A stretch of DNA of 64,000 bases from Pyrenula massariospora. Taxonomy: Eukaryota > Ascomycota > Eurotiomycetes > Pyrenulales > Pyrenulaceae. Shown in pieces: positions 54,824 to 64,000 of this stretch. The DNA lies in the NCBI GenBank assembly GCA_021030905.1, contig JAGFMI010000008.1, positions 124,001 through 188,000 on the forward strand. Reading direction: 5' to 3'. The notes under the pieces were generated by a model, which worked only from the letters and a program-made list of their open reading frames with translations, did no database searches and had not been told where the DNA came from. The position numbers and the translations under genes are program-made. Each line of letters opens with the position of its first letter. Position 1 is the stretch's first letter.

Positions 54824-56557
54824 ATGGCCGCACAACTCCTGCTGACTCTGGGTCTCTTTTTCACTGCTGCAGTCACAGCCCAGTCAAGTCTTGAAGAGCG
54901 GATATGGGCAACAGTTTTCTACACATACTATGGAGACCGGACTCCGTTGGTGCTTCCGATAACGAATACGCTCACGCCCCTTGGAGCTCAACAGTTGTAT
55001 GCTGCCGGTGCCAACTTCCGTGACCGATATGTGAATCCGGCGCCGGATATTTTCTCTCCCAATACTGCCGTCGAAGGTATCTCTCCAGATCGACTTGATC
55101 CTGACCAGATATCGATCATTACCACCGCAGACCAATACACAATCGCCTCTTCTCAAGCTTTTATGCAAGGACTTTACCCCCCTCTCCAGAACTCGACCAA
55201 CAGCACTTTCATCAATGGCGAATCCGAGCTGGCGGATGGAAGCAACGTCAATTTCCCTTTGAATGGATATCAGTACCCCCAGCTTTATACGGCTTCATCG
55301 TACGACGAAAACTCCATTTGGGTTGCTGGACATAACAATTGTCCCATGTGGGACTCCTCCCGATCTGAATACTACAGGACCTCCAATTATAGTGACCTCC
55401 TAGCCTCAAACACCGATTTCTACACCCGACTTCAGCCTAAAATTCTCGACGGCATCTTTCTCAATGCTAGTGTCGGCTACTTTGATGCCTACTACATCTG
55501 GGATTACCTCTCCTACGGCGCAGTCCACAACACCTCCATCAACGGTTCCATTTCTTCATCAGACCTGCTACACGCCCGCGACCTTGCTTCCCAGTGGGTT
55601 CAAGCCACCTCCGGCAACACTTCTCGCTACGGTCTCAACCCTGGAGACCATATTGGGACGATCGCCGGCCGCACTCTGGCCACACAGGTCGTCCAATCCC
55701 TCGAAGCCAATATCCGCTGGCAAGGCGAATATTCGAAAATGACATTGATGTTTGGATCCTTCGAGCCTATGATCGGGCTTCTCGCGCTGTCCAACCTCCC
55801 AAATCCCTCGAACTCCCAATTTGCAGGCTTGCCCCTCCCAGGCAGCTCTATGGTTTTTGAATTATACAGCCTTGTATCCTCGAACGATTCCTCTGCCTCG
55901 TACCCTAATTCAGAAGACCTGAATGTGCGCTTTCTCTTCCGCAATGGCACTGATGCTTCCGCTCCGCTAATCTCATTCCCGCTCTTTGACCGCTCGCCAA
56001 GCCAGATAGGCATGACGCTCCAGGAGTTTATGCTCGGTATGGAAGATTTTATGATCCTGTCTATTGCAGATTGGTGCTACACATGCGGCAGTGAGGCGGA
56101 TTTTTGTCCCGTGGCTACGGTGAACGGCCCCTCTGGATCCGGGTCGCGCTCTTCTGCTTCTGGTGGTAGTAGACTGCACCCTGCCGTCGCTGGAGTTATT
56201 GGCGCAGTTATCTTACTTGCCATTCTTGCACTCCTTGGGCTCCTCGCTTTCCTCATCCTAGGACTCCGTGTACGCTTTTATCGCGGCCCGAGCGCTAAGG
56301 CGAAGCGTCGCAATGAGCTGGGCGGCTTCAAAGGTGGGGAGAAGCTCGCTTCTGATCAAGATCTGAGTATCCCGAAAGGCCGGAAGGAGGGCGGTGAGAC
56401 AAGAGGTCATGAAAGGGTAGGAAGTTGGGAACTAGGGCAGAGTGCCAAGGCTCAGGAGGCACAGATACCCGGATTTCCACCACGGGTGGCAAGGAAGCCA
56501 AGCTACGAAGACGATGATTTGCTGGGACGGCCTGTGAAGCCTAGGGAGAGTGTTTAG
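54824..56557 (+). CDS. membrane-anchored histidine acid phosphatase-like protein, probably inactive
   Basis: Intronless, 577 aa. ATG 54824 is the first in-frame ATG and starts a signal peptide (MAAQLLLTLGLFFTAAVTA). The ectodomain follows the histidine acid phosphatase (branch 2) fold pattern with many N-glycosylation sequons, but the catalytic RHGxRxP reads YYGDRTP (35-41), and the usual SHDxxI near residue 310 reads SFEPMI, so both catalytic histidines are missing. A CYTCGSEADFC cluster precedes a Gly-Ser linker and one transmembrane helix (about 450-480, AVILLAILALLGLLAFLIL), followed by a roughly 95-residue basic cytosolic tail. A binding or structural role at the cell surface is the likeliest reading. 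Confidence 0.85.
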   Translation: MAAQLLLTLGLFFTAAVTAQSSLEERIWATVFYTYYGDRTPLVLPITNTLTPLGAQQLYAAGANFRDRYVNPAPDIFSPNTAVEGISPDRLDPDQISIITTADQYTIASSQAFMQGLYPPLQNSTNSTFINGESELADGSNVNFPLNGYQYPQLYTASSYDENSIWVAGHNNCPMWDSSRSEYYRTSNYSDLLASNTDFYTRLQPKILDGIFLNASVGYFDAYYIWDYLSYGAVHNTSINGSISSSDLLHARDLASQWVQATSGNTSRYGLNPGDHIGTIAGRTLATQVVQSLEANIRWQGEYSKMTLMFGSFEPMIGLLALSNLPNPSNSQFAGLPLPGSSMVFELYSLVSSNDSSASYPNSEDLNVRFLFRNGTDASAPLISFPLFDRSPSQIGMTLQEFMLGMEDFMILSIADWCYTCGSEADFCPVATVNGPSGSGSRSSASGGSRLHPAVAGVIGAVILLAILALLGLLAFLILGLRVRFYRGPSAKAKRRNELGGFKGGEKLASDQDLSIPKGRKEGGETRGHERVGSWELGQSAKAQEAQIPGFPPRVARKPSYEDDDLLGRPVKPRESV

Positions 56558-57247
56558 GGGATGCGTTTCACTTATCTGGTCACAGGGTGTGGCCGAAGGA
56601 GTTTAATTTTTTGGGAACGAGCGAGGAGTATTGATACCCAACGGTTCTTTACGGTTCTAACGATCGCTTGGAACGAGATATTTCGCAACATGGAATAGAG
56701 GTGACGAATTTATGCGGTGATGGATTTCAAAGAACGGGTGGAGAGCATTGATGGATTGGCCGACATCTTTGGCGCTTACACAAAGGCATAGAGAGAGTCA
56801 ATGCAGAATTCATGTACTGTATAGCGTCGAGGCTTGGTGTCAGAAGTCGTGGTGAATTCAATCAGTCGCTGGGTGGGTGCTAGTGCTAAGATCCCAGCCT
56901 CACGTTGAAGTCCCAGCGGCTTCCCCGCGCTTTCAAGCTCTCTCGTCGAGTCGTCTGCGGAAGCTGCGTTCGGGGCTTCCCGAGGCTTTCCCGTCCAATG
57001 ATGTCGCGTGACAAAATATTCAACATTTTCAACATTTTCGCTCCCCTCTCCAAGCTTTGATTGAGCTGCTGGTTAAAGCAAGTCTCGTTTGCAACACGGC
57101 GATTTGTCCAACTCGCTTTAAACAGAACATACAATACAGCCTGTCAATCTGGCTTGACCAGCTTCCAAGATCGCATTGTAAATCTCGGGAAGAACACCGA
57201 CTTGTTCCTTTCGCGAAATCTCGCCTCGAAGATCTCAGGTATCTAAA
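56558..57247. other. intergenic, contains MITE copy D
   Basis: 3' region of the phosphatase-like gene and 5' region of the small gene at 57248. It includes the element at 56828 and a short direct repeat (TTCAACATTTTCAACATTTTC) near 57018-57040. No gene supported. Confidence 0.55.
56828..56904. mobile_element. MITE copy D, internally deleted
   Basis: Left arm CGAGGCTTGGTGTCAGAAGT is near perfect and the interior (CAGTCGCTGGGTGGGTGCTA) aligns base for base with copy C, differing almost only by C-to-T changes. The right arm survives only as its last dozen bases (CCCAGCCTCACG), so about 20 bp next to it are deleted. Found about 270 bases past the phosphatase-like stop codon. Confidence 0.75.
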
Positions 57248-57533
57248 ATGCCTTCTCCGTCCCGACCACCAGTTCTAGGTTCATTTTTCAAGTAAGTAAG
57301 CGCTTCATCCCTTGCGAGTGTCTTCTGCCATCACTACGAATCCATTTTCGAAAGCTGACGTGAGGCGCAGTGGAAGGACCTTTGTGATTGCTTGCCTTCT
57401 CTCCTTTCCTATCGGCTACCTAGCTGTGAAATCCAAGCCCGTTCCAACACAACAGAGGAAACTGGAGCATGAGCATTCTGACGAGAAGAGAGATTATTCT
57501 GTGCCTGTTGGGAGGAGTGGAGGAGGCGTTTGA
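57248..57533 (+). CDS. small single-pass membrane protein, two exons
   Basis: Exons 57248-57291 and 57371-57533 joined by a 79-nt GTAAGT...CAG intron, phase 2, giving 68 aa. Sequence order: short Pro/Ser leader (MPSPSRPPVLGSFF), one hydrophobic helix (RTFVIACLLSFPIGYLAV), then a charged tail with HEHSDEKRDY ending VGRSGGGV. The strong splice donor and the coherent topology suggest a real gene. It resembles the small inner-membrane or ER proteins often missed in fungal annotation, but I recognise no family. Confidence 0.6.
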
Positions 57534-58719
57534 CCGAGAATTTCCCCGATGAAAGAGACGATTAGCCCTTTTTGAGCTTGTATCGAGAGTATTCAAATGT
57601 GTCCCTGCAGCCGGAAATTCACCTGGAGACCTATACAGGACTCTGCGGCTACGGAAGCTTTCAGAACTCCACTTCCGAGTGACGGACCTCGAGATCAACT
57701 CTATTACAAGCAGTCGAGTCGCGAAGTTTTGGTTAAAAACCACTGGCGATGTCTTAGGCCATATTGCTCTGGCATGAATAGCGGCAACTCGTTCAAAGAC
57801 GTTGCTAGAGCGAGACTGGGTATGAAGTAATTCACTACTCAAGGTACCTACCTGGGCATGCGATCATGGGTAGGTTTATAGATGGGAAGTGGTAGCTATT
57901 AGAAGCTGGGCGCAGTGGACGTGCCGGAAAAGGAAAAGCGCGGATTGCAGAGGGTGGTATGCTTAATCAACGAAAAGATTGCAGAAGTTGAAACATAAAA
58001 TATCCTCCTCAATTACTTGCAACTTGCTTTGACCAACGATGACGACCCGGATAGTTTGACTTATCGTCATTGCTGCGTCAAGTACGCTGTAGGTAGTCGG
58101 CTTACAAAGTGCCCAGCATTTCCAAAGGACCACCTGAGACGTTATCTAGTCTTGGGAATACCGCACGTGGCTGACGCGAAACCTGAAAACCTTCTCTTAC
58201 GACTAACACAGATATTGATTTTGAGAAAAGTCTGCATTGTCGTCGGCACAATGCTGACCGGGTGAACTTTTGTGTTCCTCCCTCCCCATTCGCCAAATTC
58301 GCTGAGACCGGGCGGAGCCGCAACGCCAGGCAACCATCCTCTCCCAGCCTTGCGAACACCACGTCTTTCAGCCAGACCTGAGCGAGCACTGCCATCTCCT
58401 CTTGACCTTTGTTTCCATCTTTCTTCTTTGCGATGAATCCCGCGATAAGGTTTCGTTAGACACACCTGACTCATCGCTCCAGCACGAGGGTTTGGCTAGC
58501 TGAAGTAAAGTGGTTGGTAGAGCCACGCCGGAACCACTCAAGCGAACGATTGTCCTCATTCTAGCATTTTTCTTCTTGCTCCGAATTTGCTACGATTCAT
58601 TCGAAGCACTCCATATGCTATCGAAGCTAAAAGAAGGGTCTTCGCGTTCATGTTCCAAGTCTTCATCCTCCAGCTGCCACCGTTTCCGAAAGTGTTGCTT
58701 GACTTAATCGATCTGGAAG
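57534..58719. other. intergenic, nothing firm
   Basis: A 65-codon frame at 58510-58707 includes a hydrophobic run (TIVLILAFFFLLRICY) that could be a small membrane peptide or an upstream ORF, but it has no further support. Other frames lack features. The last 200 bases lie upstream of the 1147-aa gene. Confidence 0.45.
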
Positions 58720-61700
58720 ATGGCTAACTCCTCGGTACACCCGCAAATTAGCAATCTGACGCTACGATTGCGTAAAAATGCGAGCGCCAGTGACCAGGAT
58801 TGTCATGCTGATGAAGCTACTCCTAATTCTAGCTCTCAAACTCTGAACAACCCTCTCAAAGATACTGAGGCCGTTCCTCGCTCACCAGACCAGCCTCACG
58901 CGCCTTTGACAATTCAGATACCTTCCAAAAATGCAGATGAGTCTGTCGACGTGAAATCCGATCCTCACTCTTCAGAGTCTTCACCCCAGGTGAACGATGT
59001 CCCCACTGGTCCTGTGCCCAAATATTTACCAGATCGCCCTCCGGTCAATGTAAATGAGGAACGTCGGATGTTGGAGCAAGCTACTCGGCTGTCAATTGAC
59101 GAATCTTCTCAGAACCAGCTTTTTCCAGAACGCAAAAAGAAAGGCATCAGTTTTGAAGAAGAAATGAATCGTCGAATATCGGCCGAGATGCCGAGAATTT
59201 TGGACCCTCAAGGCGATACTGCTGTATACATCGACCCACCACCGCAGCTCCCTGGCCAAGATCCACAGATCTACAGGAAGATTTGCCAGCATTTTCGTCT
59301 TCCGCATTTTGTGCAGAGCAAGTACTTACGTGCTCTCGAGTCCCAGAAGATTGATGACATGTTCGCCCCTACGGCGCAATTCCGCATGAAACGGCGGCTC
59401 ACTAAAGCTGGATGTATGGTAACTCACGAAGGCCGGATCAAGTATCATCTTGACTGGCGGGTGCCAGTCGATGGTGATGATGCTCTGGTTTTGCTGGAGG
59501 GCCTGACTTGTACCAAAGGCATCTTAGATTGGGTTAAAGCCAAAGAACACTACAATATCAGAGGATCTTATGTTCATGGGGAGGACGACGCCGAGCTCTG
59601 TAATACCACTCGGGTTCGTACAGAGGAGGCCCCGGAACCGGCAAAACATGTGGCTCAAACCGGATTGAAAAAGGCAAAGGCAGATTCAGAGACTCGGTCA
59701 ATGGGAAGGGCAGAACCAAGAAGTGGAGGTCACGAGGTTCAACATTCGACGTCTACGTTAAAGGTACCAGAAATCTGGTCGGATAACACCGCAGATACTG
59801 AGGCTGAGGAAGACGCGACCCAAAAAGAGATTATGATGCCGGCAGCGCTGGACGAGGTTAGATCAAACACGGGGTTATTGAAGAAATGCCAGGGTTCAAA
59901 GAAGAATCCAAAGCCGGAACCCGTCGAGCGAGTCCTCAACTGGGATGGCGACCTACCGCGGCCGCCACCGGCAAGCGAGGAAGCTTCCGACGAGACACAG
60001 AGGGTTGAAACTTCACACCCTCCAACAGTACCACAGCCTGAGCTTGACCTTATCCTCGGATTTCCTTTTCCTCCTCAGGAAGAATACTCTCAACTCCGCC
60101 ATCGCTCTGCGATTGAGCGGCTGTTGCATGCTGCTTGTGGTGGAGACCCTAGACTTGACTCTGCCCCCAAGGTTTGGACCTACTTTGCAGTCGCAAAATA
60201 TTTTGAGTGCGCATCGCATCCTAAACTTAACACTTGGATCACTGTCTGGCTGCTCGATGACAACAACGCAAACTTCGTCCAAGCGAACCCTGAAGTGACC
60301 TACCAAATTGGGATAGGCATCAAATCCGATTATCTGACCCAGGTCGCATTCTCTATCCTCGCGGCAGAGAAGGCTCTTGCTACAGCCGCTAACTCTTTAT
60401 TTTCTGACAGAAAGGGAACGATAAACTCTATACATCGGTGCAAGGTTGAAGATCTGGACGATGACGAGAAGAATCGTGTAGATCATGCCGCGAATCGTTT
60501 TCTACATCGCATTCCATCAGTATTCCATTCACTGATTGACGACGGCATGAATTGGCTTCGGGAATCTTCCGAATATCGGATGGTGATATCCCACAAGATC
60601 CGGTATCCAGCAGACGCGCAAGTCGTGGATGACCTAGTAGAGACTCTGAAATGGTATTTGCGGACTAAGCTTCTCCACATTCAAGCTCGTCAGTACAGGA
60701 CAGAGATGGACAACTTGGAAAAGAGCTGGGAGCGCATTACCAAGTTCTATCCGTTGAGTGCGCCGCTACATACGATCTACAATAGCTTGCCTATGGAAGC
60801 ACGGCTTCTAACGCGCACCTTCTGGACCGCCGTTGAATCCGAGCTCTTTCGCCAGAACGACGACAGCACGTACATTGATACTACCAGTCAGGGACTGCCA
60901 GACCTCTCGGACGGCAGGGCCAGAGAGATATTAGACCATCTAAAAAGTGTAACATTCGGCTCGACACCTTGCGCGGACGATGTCGCTGCAGCGGCTCAAG
61001 CTTTCAATAGAGTGAAAAGGGCTAGGCAAGAGAAGGAAGAATGGTATTTTGATCTCCCGGAACTTCAGCAGGGAGCTCAACGGAATCTTCGGGCATTCGC
61101 GAAGGTAAGTGGTTCGGAGCACAATCCTACTGGTCAGCACGACCAAGGTCAACGATCACGATTGACAGAGTGGTTCAATCGGCCTTGGCTGCAAGAAAAT
61201 TTGGCTCCATCGCCAGCAAATCAATACCCTGGGGAGTCTTCTACCATAGCTGAACAACCCTTTTCCTACGATTTCAATTTTGGCGATTTTCTCGTTGAAG
61301 CTAAGCAAGCTCTCGCTTCTATCTGTGCCTCAATTCTTCGTCCACCACACATCTGGCAAGGTTCATTCCGTCTCCCTACCAACCTTATCGACACTGTTCT
61401 GTGCTTCTCCGAGGATGAGTTCAAATATCTCCCCCTTTGGGCCGGTGGTAACGACGATGGGGAAACAGGCGCCGTTTTCGATGAGGCTGACGTCCCCTTC
61501 CTCGAGAGTGGCGGATTTGCACCGGGCAGAGGAATTCATTCGGACGCAAGTGACATTAGTAGTGATGCCATGAGTGATACCTTTTCAGACATTGCGAGCA
61601 CAGCTCAAGGGACGACTAACCGGGCAAGTCATAAGGCGACGGAAGGGACACTGGATGAAAACAATGCCGATGAAGTTGGTACAGAGGTGGGAAACATGGA

Positions 61701-62163
61701 TGATATTTGGGGTGATGTCCGAAGGTCAACAAATGCTACTGAGAAGGGAAAGATGATCGAGCTAGCAACTGGGAGCGGAAGTGAGAGTATCGTGCTAGTA
61801 GATGCTCCACTGGCAACGACAGGGACGGATGACTCTCGGCGAGGCTCTCATCCTCCCATTTGGCCCTTGGCACCTGGTATCAGGCCCCATGGCACGAGCC
61901 AGTTCGGCAAGACAACCCTCTACGATACAGAGCGAGAGGAGGACGAGTCTCTACCAGGGAGCGGGCCAACAAACTACCACGGCGGTGATTATAGTAGTGA
62001 CGTTATGATGGGTGAGGATGAGGATGAATTTAACGATGACAATGAGAGCGAAGGGACGGCAAAGGGCAACACTGGTAGCGATCATGATGATGCGGATGAC
62101 TTTGACCACATGGAGTTGAGCGATGAGGACATGGGATTTGTTGCGATAGAGCGCGGAGATTGA
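58720..62163 (+). CDS. large orphan protein with acidic C-terminus
   Basis: Intronless, 1147 aa; ATG 58720 (AAGATGGC) is a good context. The first 120 residues are Ser/Asp/Pro-rich and disordered. A structured part follows at about 120-290 (for example DPPPQLPGQDPQIYRKICQ and FRMKRRLTKAGCMVTHEGRI) and another at about 440-800 that is mostly helical with tryptophans (WITVWLLDDNN, MNWLRESSEYRMV, KWYLRTKLLHIQARQYR). The last 220 residues are acidic and Ser/Gly-rich with D/E runs (EDEDEFNDDNESE). I do not recognise any family or catalytic motif. Nuclear or chromatin-associated function would fit the acidic tail, but this is a guess. Codon pattern and length make it a real gene. Confidence 0.8.
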   Translation: MANSSVHPQISNLTLRLRKNASASDQDCHADEATPNSSSQTLNNPLKDTEAVPRSPDQPHAPLTIQIPSKNADESVDVKSDPHSSESSPQVNDVPTGPVPKYLPDRPPVNVNEERRMLEQATRLSIDESSQNQLFPERKKKGISFEEEMNRRISAEMPRILDPQGDTAVYIDPPPQLPGQDPQIYRKICQHFRLPHFVQSKYLRALESQKIDDMFAPTAQFRMKRRLTKAGCMVTHEGRIKYHLDWRVPVDGDDALVLLEGLTCTKGILDWVKAKEHYNIRGSYVHGEDDAELCNTTRVRTEEAPEPAKHVAQTGLKKAKADSETRSMGRAEPRSGGHEVQHSTSTLKVPEIWSDNTADTEAEEDATQKEIMMPAALDEVRSNTGLLKKCQGSKKNPKPEPVERVLNWDGDLPRPPPASEEASDETQRVETSHPPTVPQPELDLILGFPFPPQEEYSQLRHRSAIERLLHAACGGDPRLDSAPKVWTYFAVAKYFECASHPKLNTWITVWLLDDNNANFVQANPEVTYQIGIGIKSDYLTQVAFSILAAEKALATAANSLFSDRKGTINSIHRCKVEDLDDDEKNRVDHAANRFLHRIPSVFHSLIDDGMNWLRESSEYRMVISHKIRYPADAQVVDDLVETLKWYLRTKLLHIQARQYRTEMDNLEKSWERITKFYPLSAPLHTIYNSLPMEARLLTRTFWTAVESELFRQNDDSTYIDTTSQGLPDLSDGRAREILDHLKSVTFGSTPCADDVAAAAQAFNRVKRARQEKEEWYFDLPELQQGAQRNLRAFAKVSGSEHNPTGQHDQGQRSRLTEWFNRPWLQENLAPSPANQYPGESSTIAEQPFSYDFNFGDFLVEAKQALASICASILRPPHIWQGSFRLPTNLIDTVLCFSEDEFKYLPLWAGGNDDGETGAVFDEADVPFLESGGFAPGRGIHSDASDISSDAMSDTFSDIASTAQGTTNRASHKATEGTLDENNADEVGTEVGNMDDIWGDVRRSTNATEKGKMIELATGSGSESIVLVDAPLATTGTDDSRRGSHPPIWPLAPGIRPHGTSQFGKTTLYDTEREEDESLPGSGPTNYHGGDYSSDVMMGEDEDEFNDDNESEGTAKGNTGSDHDDADDFDHMELSDEDMGFVAIERGD

Positions 62164-64000
62164 TTTGCCTATAGCCTGGTGAGCATGTCATTCGACCGGC
62201 ATGATTCCTCCTCCTGCGGGTTGTGACAGTGCAGCGGATATGTCGTGTCTGGCGTCGATGTGTGATAGAATCAAAACTGTTTTTACGTACTCAACTGAAA
62301 GGATTGAGCACAATGCCTAGACTATGCTGCTGTAAGTGCGTCCTGTGAGAATACTTCTTTTGCATTTGAAACTCAAAAGCCGGCATGTCGTCAAAGCCCA
62401 TTCGACCATCTTCCTTCGCCAAGAATCTACGATTCCAAATCGGCTCCTAATCCGCCAGCAAGTGGCAAACATACAAATACCTTGTCCTGCCCTTGACAAC
62501 GAGTTTTCAAAAGACTACCGCCGCTGCTGGTCGTTGATCTACCCTAGCCGAACACCGACCACGATATCCAATTCCGGCTCATCTAGGCCCACCCATCCAT
62601 AGACTTCCCCATCAGCCAAGGTCGGCCATCCACTCTATAAGCAGGCATCAGACAAGGTTCACCCCAAATCGCTCGGAAAATTCGGGCGGCAAGTAATCTA
62701 ACCTCAAGGCTATAGGGTGAAAGGACGACGCCAACGGTCCGCCTGGTCTAGGCTAGATGGAGTTGATGCTCCGCACTCTCTAGGCTGGGGAGTCTGGAGC
62801 TCTGCAACCTTTGAGAGGAGAGGTTTTGGATATGAGAAAAGAAAGTCGCGTCATACTGCCTGTGTTGTGTATCTTCCTGGAAACTGGTGTCCTTTTCACT
62901 TCTTGAAATGGGAACGTGCCCCGTGCAGCGTGATATCTTGGGTCGGAATGCGGATGTACTTTGCAGAGGGAACCAGGGAGGAAAGGTACCTAAATCTGCG
63001 AGGTGACTGTCTGGTCTGCTGTGTGCAGCAGGGTGGCTGACGATCTGCTCCGGAATTGGTCCGGAGCTCTAATTGAAGGGCGATGCGTCACGCATTAATG
63101 CGGTGATTGCGATTGCTTCTCGCGTATTGATACATATCGAGGATGCTGAGGTGTGGGTGACTAGAAGAGTGGAAGGCTTCTAGACGAGGCGGGCAGACCT
63201 TCGATGCATTTGATAGCGTGGACGGCGCATCTAGCTCTCGAGAGCGATTGGTTTGAGGCAGACTGGTGCTATTATTGATGATTATGGAAAAGATGCCTGG
63301 GGGAGATTCGCTCAGGGTCAGCTTACAGTCTGATGGTGGATAGGCCTCTCACGCCGGCGAGAACTGCCTCGGGAAGATCTGACGGCCGGCGGCGGTTGAT
63401 TGGAGCGCGTGGGCGGCGGTGGGAGCTCGGTTGATCGCGACCGCAATTGAACAACACCCACGCACCCTCTGGGCATCTCTACACGAACGGGCCCTGCCGG
63501 AGCTTCCTCGAGAACAAGCACAAGGTCGGGAGTCAGAAGAGCAACGATCGGCCAGCGCCACCTGCAACGGTGAGGCCAACGTCGTCCCCCCATTAGATGA
63601 TCAGGCTTTCCCTGTCTCCATGTCCTCCCCATCGGCAAACACCAGTCATCGCACACCCACCTTATCAGAACCCACTGCCGCCGGTCGCCCGTTCTCGTTT
63701 TTAGGAAAAGATCGGTCTGCCTATGCGCCTCGCTTCTGGCTCAGGACTCAGGCTGCCCCCCAGCTCGAGCCTTTCGGCTTGTTTCCTCACCCAACTCCAC
63801 TGCATCGTCCCCCCAGTGCATCCTGTGCCTGACCGTAATTCACTTTCGGCTGGCTGCTCGTTGAACGGCTCTGCGTGCTGTGCGAAGCCACCTCCCCTCT
63901 CTGCGAAATTGAGACCATCAAGGCACCATGTCCCCCAAATAATAGCCGTCCAAGTCCAGATCCAGATATGAATTCTCGACCTTCCAAACACGACTGTCGC
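62164..64000. other. gap at window end; no supported gene
   Basis: Overlapping frames on both strands at 63318-63991 reflect high GC content and carry no signature. An ATG at 63620 opens about 70 Ser/Pro-rich codons that could be the first exon of a gene running past the window edge, but this is speculative. 62.2-63.1 kb shows nothing. Confidence 0.4.

Noticed and set aside
63318-63991. Several overlapping frames at the window end
   Set aside because: GC-rich region with open frames on both strands; none shows conserved motifs, and the window stops before a gene could be confirmed.

Overview
The window is nuclear DNA of a filamentous ascomycete (Pezizomycotina). The evidence is about 20 protein genes on both strands, most interrupted by short GT-AG introns of roughly 50-150 nt, and gene content typical of the group: a SAT4/PTH11-type rhodopsin-like membrane protein, a DASH kinetochore subunit, a TBF1-type telobox factor, a PFA3-type palmitoyltransferase, and an SPX-ankyrin-GDPD protein. 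I cannot assign a class or species. I found no tRNA, rRNA, CRISPR array or autonomous transposon.

Layout. 1-7.7 kb is accessory-like: a papain-fold-like protein with a duplicated C-terminal module (minus strand), a four-helix fungal membrane protein, a stretch of broken coding-like sequence, and a SAT4-type rhodopsin-like gene. 7.7-24 kb holds CSN5 and ASE1 (head to head), a small serine palmitoyltransferase subunit, a rhomboid protease, a DHHC palmitoyltransferase, isopentenyl-diphosphate isomerase, and a 16-exon YVC1-like TRP channel. 24.8-34 kb holds a C2H2 zinc-finger protein, intronless VPS15, and spliceosomal SmF. 34.8-39 kb has a secreted HExxH metalloprotease-like gene and a small ORF. 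39-48 kb is a dense housekeeping block: TBF1/DAD3 (head to head), mitochondrial uS5, and PRMT5. 48-51.7 kb is the SPX-ANK-GDPD gene. After a roughly 3 kb gene-poor gap come a membrane histidine-acid-phosphatase-like pseudoenzyme, a tiny two-exon membrane protein, and a large orphan acidic protein. The last 1.8 kb shows no supported gene.

Most loci are unlinked housekeeping functions (vesicle trafficking, lipid modification, telomere/kinetochore, RNA splicing, phosphate metabolism); I see no biosynthetic cluster. The least expected signals are a short MITE-like inverted-repeat family in at least four places, differing mostly by C/T and G/A changes (as expected of RIP), with one intact copy inside an intron of the TRP channel gene; that gene's extreme fragmentation, with a likely GC-AG intron and a 304-nt intron; and several lineage-specific proteins with altered or split catalytic motifs. 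Intron-exon models were built by hand from splice signals, reading-frame continuity and family resemblance; every model given keeps frame across all junctions.
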